Part shown: positions 62,081 through 64,000 of the stretch, one piece after another
Numbering within the stretch: the first letter of the stretch is position 1
How the letters are laid out: the number at the start of each line of letters is the position of its first letter
Source: Verticiella alkaliphila
GTDB lineage: Bacteria > Pseudomonadota > Gammaproteobacteria > Burkholderiales > Burkholderiaceae_B
Reading direction: 5' to 3'
Length of the DNA stretch: 64,000 nucleotides
NCBI RefSeq assembly: GCF_018904615.1
Contig: NZ_JADCNH010000002.1
Location: forward strand, 124,001-188,000
Made by a program: the position numbers and the translations under genes
The notes under the pieces: generated by a model
Databases searched by the model: none
The model's input: the letters and a program-made list of their open reading frames with translations, nothing else
What the model was told of the DNA's origin: nothing

Positions 62081-63628
62081 TCATTCCCGCTGGCTTTCGC
62101 AGAAGATCTCCAGCTCGGCAGCCGTCATGGCCCTGGCATACAACCACCCCTGCGCGAGATCTACGCCCGCTGTCCGCAGGTACGCAGCCTGTGCCTCGGT
62201 CTCCACGCCTTCGGCCACGATCTGCAGCTTCAGGCCGTGGGCCATCTCGATGACGTGCGGCACGACGACGCGGGTGGCCGCCTGGGTGCCGATGGCGTCC
62301 ACGAACGCTTTGTCGATCTTGAGCACGTCCAGGGGCAGGGATTCGAGCATGGCCAGGCTGGAGTAGCCGGTGCCGAAATCGTCGATAGCGATGCGATAGC
62401 CGATGGCGCGAGCCTTCTCCAGGGTGCTGCGCGCCGCGTCCGCGTCCATGAAGCCACGTTCCGTGGCCTCCAGCCAGCTCTGGTGAGCTTCGATGCCGGT
62501 GGGCGCACGGGCCGCTTCCAGCACCGGCAGGAAGCGGCCGCTCTGGATGTCGGCGGGGCACAGGTTGATGGCTACATGCAGGCTGCGATCGGCGCTGAGC
62601 AATGGCGCCATGTCGGTGGCCACGCGCTGCATCATCAGGTCGGTCAGCGGTTCGATGAGTCCCGTCTGCTCGGCCATCGGGATGAACACGTTGGGCGAGA
62701 TCCACTCGCCGCTGGGGCGGCGCCAGCGCAGCAGGGCTTCGGCCCCCTTATACCGGCCGGTGCGCAGGTCGATGATGGGCTGATAGAGCGCCGTGAATTC
62801 CCGGCGCCGGATGGCGATCTCGATCTCCTTGCGGGTGGACAGGCGCAGCCGGGAGAGCCAGACGACGACGCCGACCAGGATGCCGGACATGCCCAGGGCG
62901 AGCGGGATGAGCAGGAGAAGGTCGTCATCCAGGCGATCGCGCACGGCGGTATTGCTCGCGATGGCAAACGCGCGAAAGTCCGCATCCTCGGTGGCGGCGT
63001 ACAGCGCGTCGTTGGTCTCGCCGAAGCCGCCGTCGTGCAGCAGGGTATCCAGCAGGGCAGGCTCGACCGGACCACTCGCCGAGATCAGATGGCCGTTGCG
63101 CGTGGCGATGCCAAGCGTCATCTGCGTGTCGGTGAGCACGTCCACCAGGCGCTCCGGTCGCATCCAGGTCACGTAGGCGCCGCGCGCCAGACCGAGCTGC
63201 GGCGCGGCCGTGGTGCCGGCTGGCTGGCTGTGCAAGTGCAGGGTATGACCGTCGATCAGCAGCGTGTCCGGCTGGCTGATCGCCACGGGCTCGGCCAGCA
63301 TGCCCCAGCTGGTGCACAGAATGCGTCCCGCCTCGGCAAAGCCGATCTGGTCCACCGAGCGCGTGTCCAGGGTGAGTTGCCGCATGCGCGCGACGTGCGC
63401 GGGCGTGCACGCGGGCCAGTCTTCCTCTTCCAGATCCTGCAGCACCTGCTTGGCGAGATCGAGATTGCGCTCGGCGCGCTGCAGCGTCCAGCCACCGTAT
63501 TCGATCAGGTGCGCGCGTTCGAGGGCAACGGCACGATGGTGGGCGTAGAACGCGATCGCCGCGAGCGGCAGGACGGCCGCCAGGACGGCGGCGATGGTGG
63601 CGAGGTTGAGAACGCTGCGGCGATCCAT
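62081..63628 (-). CDS. CSS-motif sensor/EAL c-di-GMP phosphodiesterase
   Basis: A 515-residue inner-membrane protein. A membrane segment at about residues 8-28 leads to a periplasmic CSS-type sensor domain (about 30-230). Its motif reads CTS in RILCTSWGML instead of CSS, and a second Cys occurs in WPACTPAH. A second membrane segment at about 237-258 precedes the EAL domain (about 265-510). All main catalytic elements are present: AEALLRW, NLCPADIQ, LEATERG, AIDDFGTGYSSL, LKIDKAF, VAEGVET. It should degrade c-di-GMP under redox control of the periplasmic cysteines (family knowledge). Confidence 0.9.
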   Translation of the reverse strand: MDRRSVLNLATIAAVLAAVLPLAAIAFYAHHRAVALERAHLIEYGGWTLQRAERNLDLAKQVLQDLEEEDWPACTPAHVARMRQLTLDTRSVDQIGFAEAGRILCTSWGMLAEPVAISQPDTLLIDGHTLHLHSQPAGTTAAPQLGLARGAYVTWMRPERLVDVLTDTQMTLGIATRNGHLISASGPVEPALLDTLLHDGGFGETNDALYAATEDADFRAFAIASNTAVRDRLDDDLLLLIPLALGMSGILVGVVVWLSRLRLSTRKEIEIAIRRREFTALYQPIIDLRTGRYKGAEALLRWRRPSGEWISPNVFIPMAEQTGLIEPLTDLMMQRVATDMAPLLSADRSLHVAINLCPADIQSGRFLPVLEAARAPTGIEAHQSWLEATERGFMDADAARSTLEKARAIGYRIAIDDFGTGYSSLAMLESLPLDVLKIDKAFVDAIGTQAATRVVVPHVIEMAHGLKLQIVAEGVETEAQAAYLRTAGVDLAQGWLYARAMTAAELEIFCESQRE

Positions 63629-63742
63629 CGAGGCTCCAGCGGCTGGCACCCAGACACGTCGAGGCTGGAGTGCTCGACGGTGGCTCGGATACAAGTTTTT
63701 ACCACGGCCGCGCAGGCCGGGCGACGCTGGTGCCGCCGGATG

Positions 63743-64000
63743 CTACTTGCAGCCGCCCAGCTGGGGATCTGCCGCATAGATGATGCTGAGGATGGCGCAG
63801 CCGATGCCCAGGCCGCCATAGCTCAAGATGTACCACTGCTCTTGGGGGATCGTGCCGCCCGCCACGGCGTCCAGCTGCGCGTCCGTCAGATCGGTGGTGT
63901 GTGCGGCAACGTGTTCCTGCACATCGGCCAGGATGTCTTCGCCGGACGCCCCGATGCCGTGCTGCGCTGCAGTGGCCGTTAGCACCTGCGCGGCGGCTTC
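63743..64000 (-). CDS. RiPP/bacteriocin-type precursor peptide with double-glycine leader (N-terminus off window)
   Basis: A minus-strand frame enters from the right edge and ends at TAG 63743-63745; 85 residues are visible. The leader-like half ends in TDLTDAQLDAVAGG, the conserved double-Gly end of Nif11/NHLP-type RiPP leaders, and the preceding AAQHGIGASGEDILADV fits the same leader helices. After GG is a 36-residue hydrophobic core starting TIPQEQWYILSYGG, with Cys in GIGCAILS and a terminal GGCK. A peptidase-containing ABC exporter or a modifying enzyme would be expected beyond the window. The core matches no class I know. Confidence 0.68.
   Translation of the reverse strand, partial: EAAAQVLTATAAQHGIGASGEDILADVQEHVAAHTTDLTDAQLDAVAGGTIPQEQWYILSYGGLGIGCAILSIIYAADPQLGGCK

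Noticed and set aside
62063-63982. A 639-codon plus-strand open frame at the right end
   Set aside because: It is antisense to the EAL phosphodiesterase and the peptide precursor and has no domain or ribosome site.
1-64000. CRISPR arrays, insertion sequences and rRNA genes
   Set aside because: No regularly spaced repeats, transposase genes with terminal repeats or rRNA segments were seen in the window.

Overview
The window looks like a chromosomal segment of a high-G+C betaproteobacterium of the order Burkholderiales, probably near the Alcaligenaceae (Bordetella/Achromobacter-like). This is inferred from the gene repertoire: three orphan Bug-family periplasmic binding proteins, many LysR regulators, paired acyl-CoA dehydrogenases, a FecI/FecR/TonB-receptor cassette and uniformly G+C-rich codon use. 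No rRNA gene or species marker is present.

Layout. 1-4.4 kb (mostly minus): end of a flavin-monooxygenase operon, its divergent LysR gene, an SMP-30-type lactonase and a Bug protein. 4.8-13.0 kb (plus): a CoA-thioester catabolic operon with a 20-codon leader ORF, crotonase, ADP-forming acyl-CoA ligase, two acyl-CoA dehydrogenases, an SDR, a frameshifted double SDR and a CMD-family protein. 13.1 kb: tRNA-Ser(GGA). 13.3-19.6 kb: lipoprotein, isocitrate-lyase-superfamily enzyme, TauD/TfdA dioxygenase, a truncated LysR, TetR, and a LysR/tarD (D-tartrate dehydratase) divergent pair. 19.7-25.4 kb: Fur-box-preceded sigma factor, FecR and TonB receptor, then two secreted proteins. 25.6-32.6 kb: a GntR-controlled second acyl-CoA operon, convergent with a CoA-transferase/TetR pair. 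32.9-37.9 kb: a signalling operon (response regulator, LysM-FecR protein, CHASE2 histidine kinase) and a DUF442 protein. 38-40 kb: ppk1 behind a clear Pho box. 40-46 kb: AraC regulator divergent from a complete branched-chain-type ABC transporter. 46-53 kb (minus): small proteins, a Mn/Fe ABC transporter (SitABCD type), a ParD-like protein and the potassium transporter Kup. 53.0 kb: tRNA-Pro(TGG), followed by a lower-G+C island with a stand-alone HsdR-N-type nuclease and an unrecognised protein. 56-59.3 kb: a Rieske dioxygenase alpha/beta pair divergent from a V4R-domain protein and an FCD-GntR regulator, with matching operators at both ends of the intergenic region. 59.4-64 kb: DUF4303 protein, Bug protein, alpha/beta hydrolase, EAL phosphodiesterase and, running off the right edge, a RiPP/bacteriocin-type precursor with a double-glycine leader.

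The genes work as catabolic modules for organic acids and aromatics, each with its own regulator, mixed with nutrient acquisition (iron, Mn/Fe, K+, amino acids, polyphosphate). Four sites (two in the second SDR, one in the response regulator, one at the start of livM) each lack exactly one base relative to an intact reading frame. That uniform pattern suggests consensus errors at least as strongly as real pseudogenes. The most novel leads are the right-edge peptide precursor, the nuclease/CxxC-protein pair behind tRNA-Pro, and the twin operators in front of the Rieske dioxygenase.
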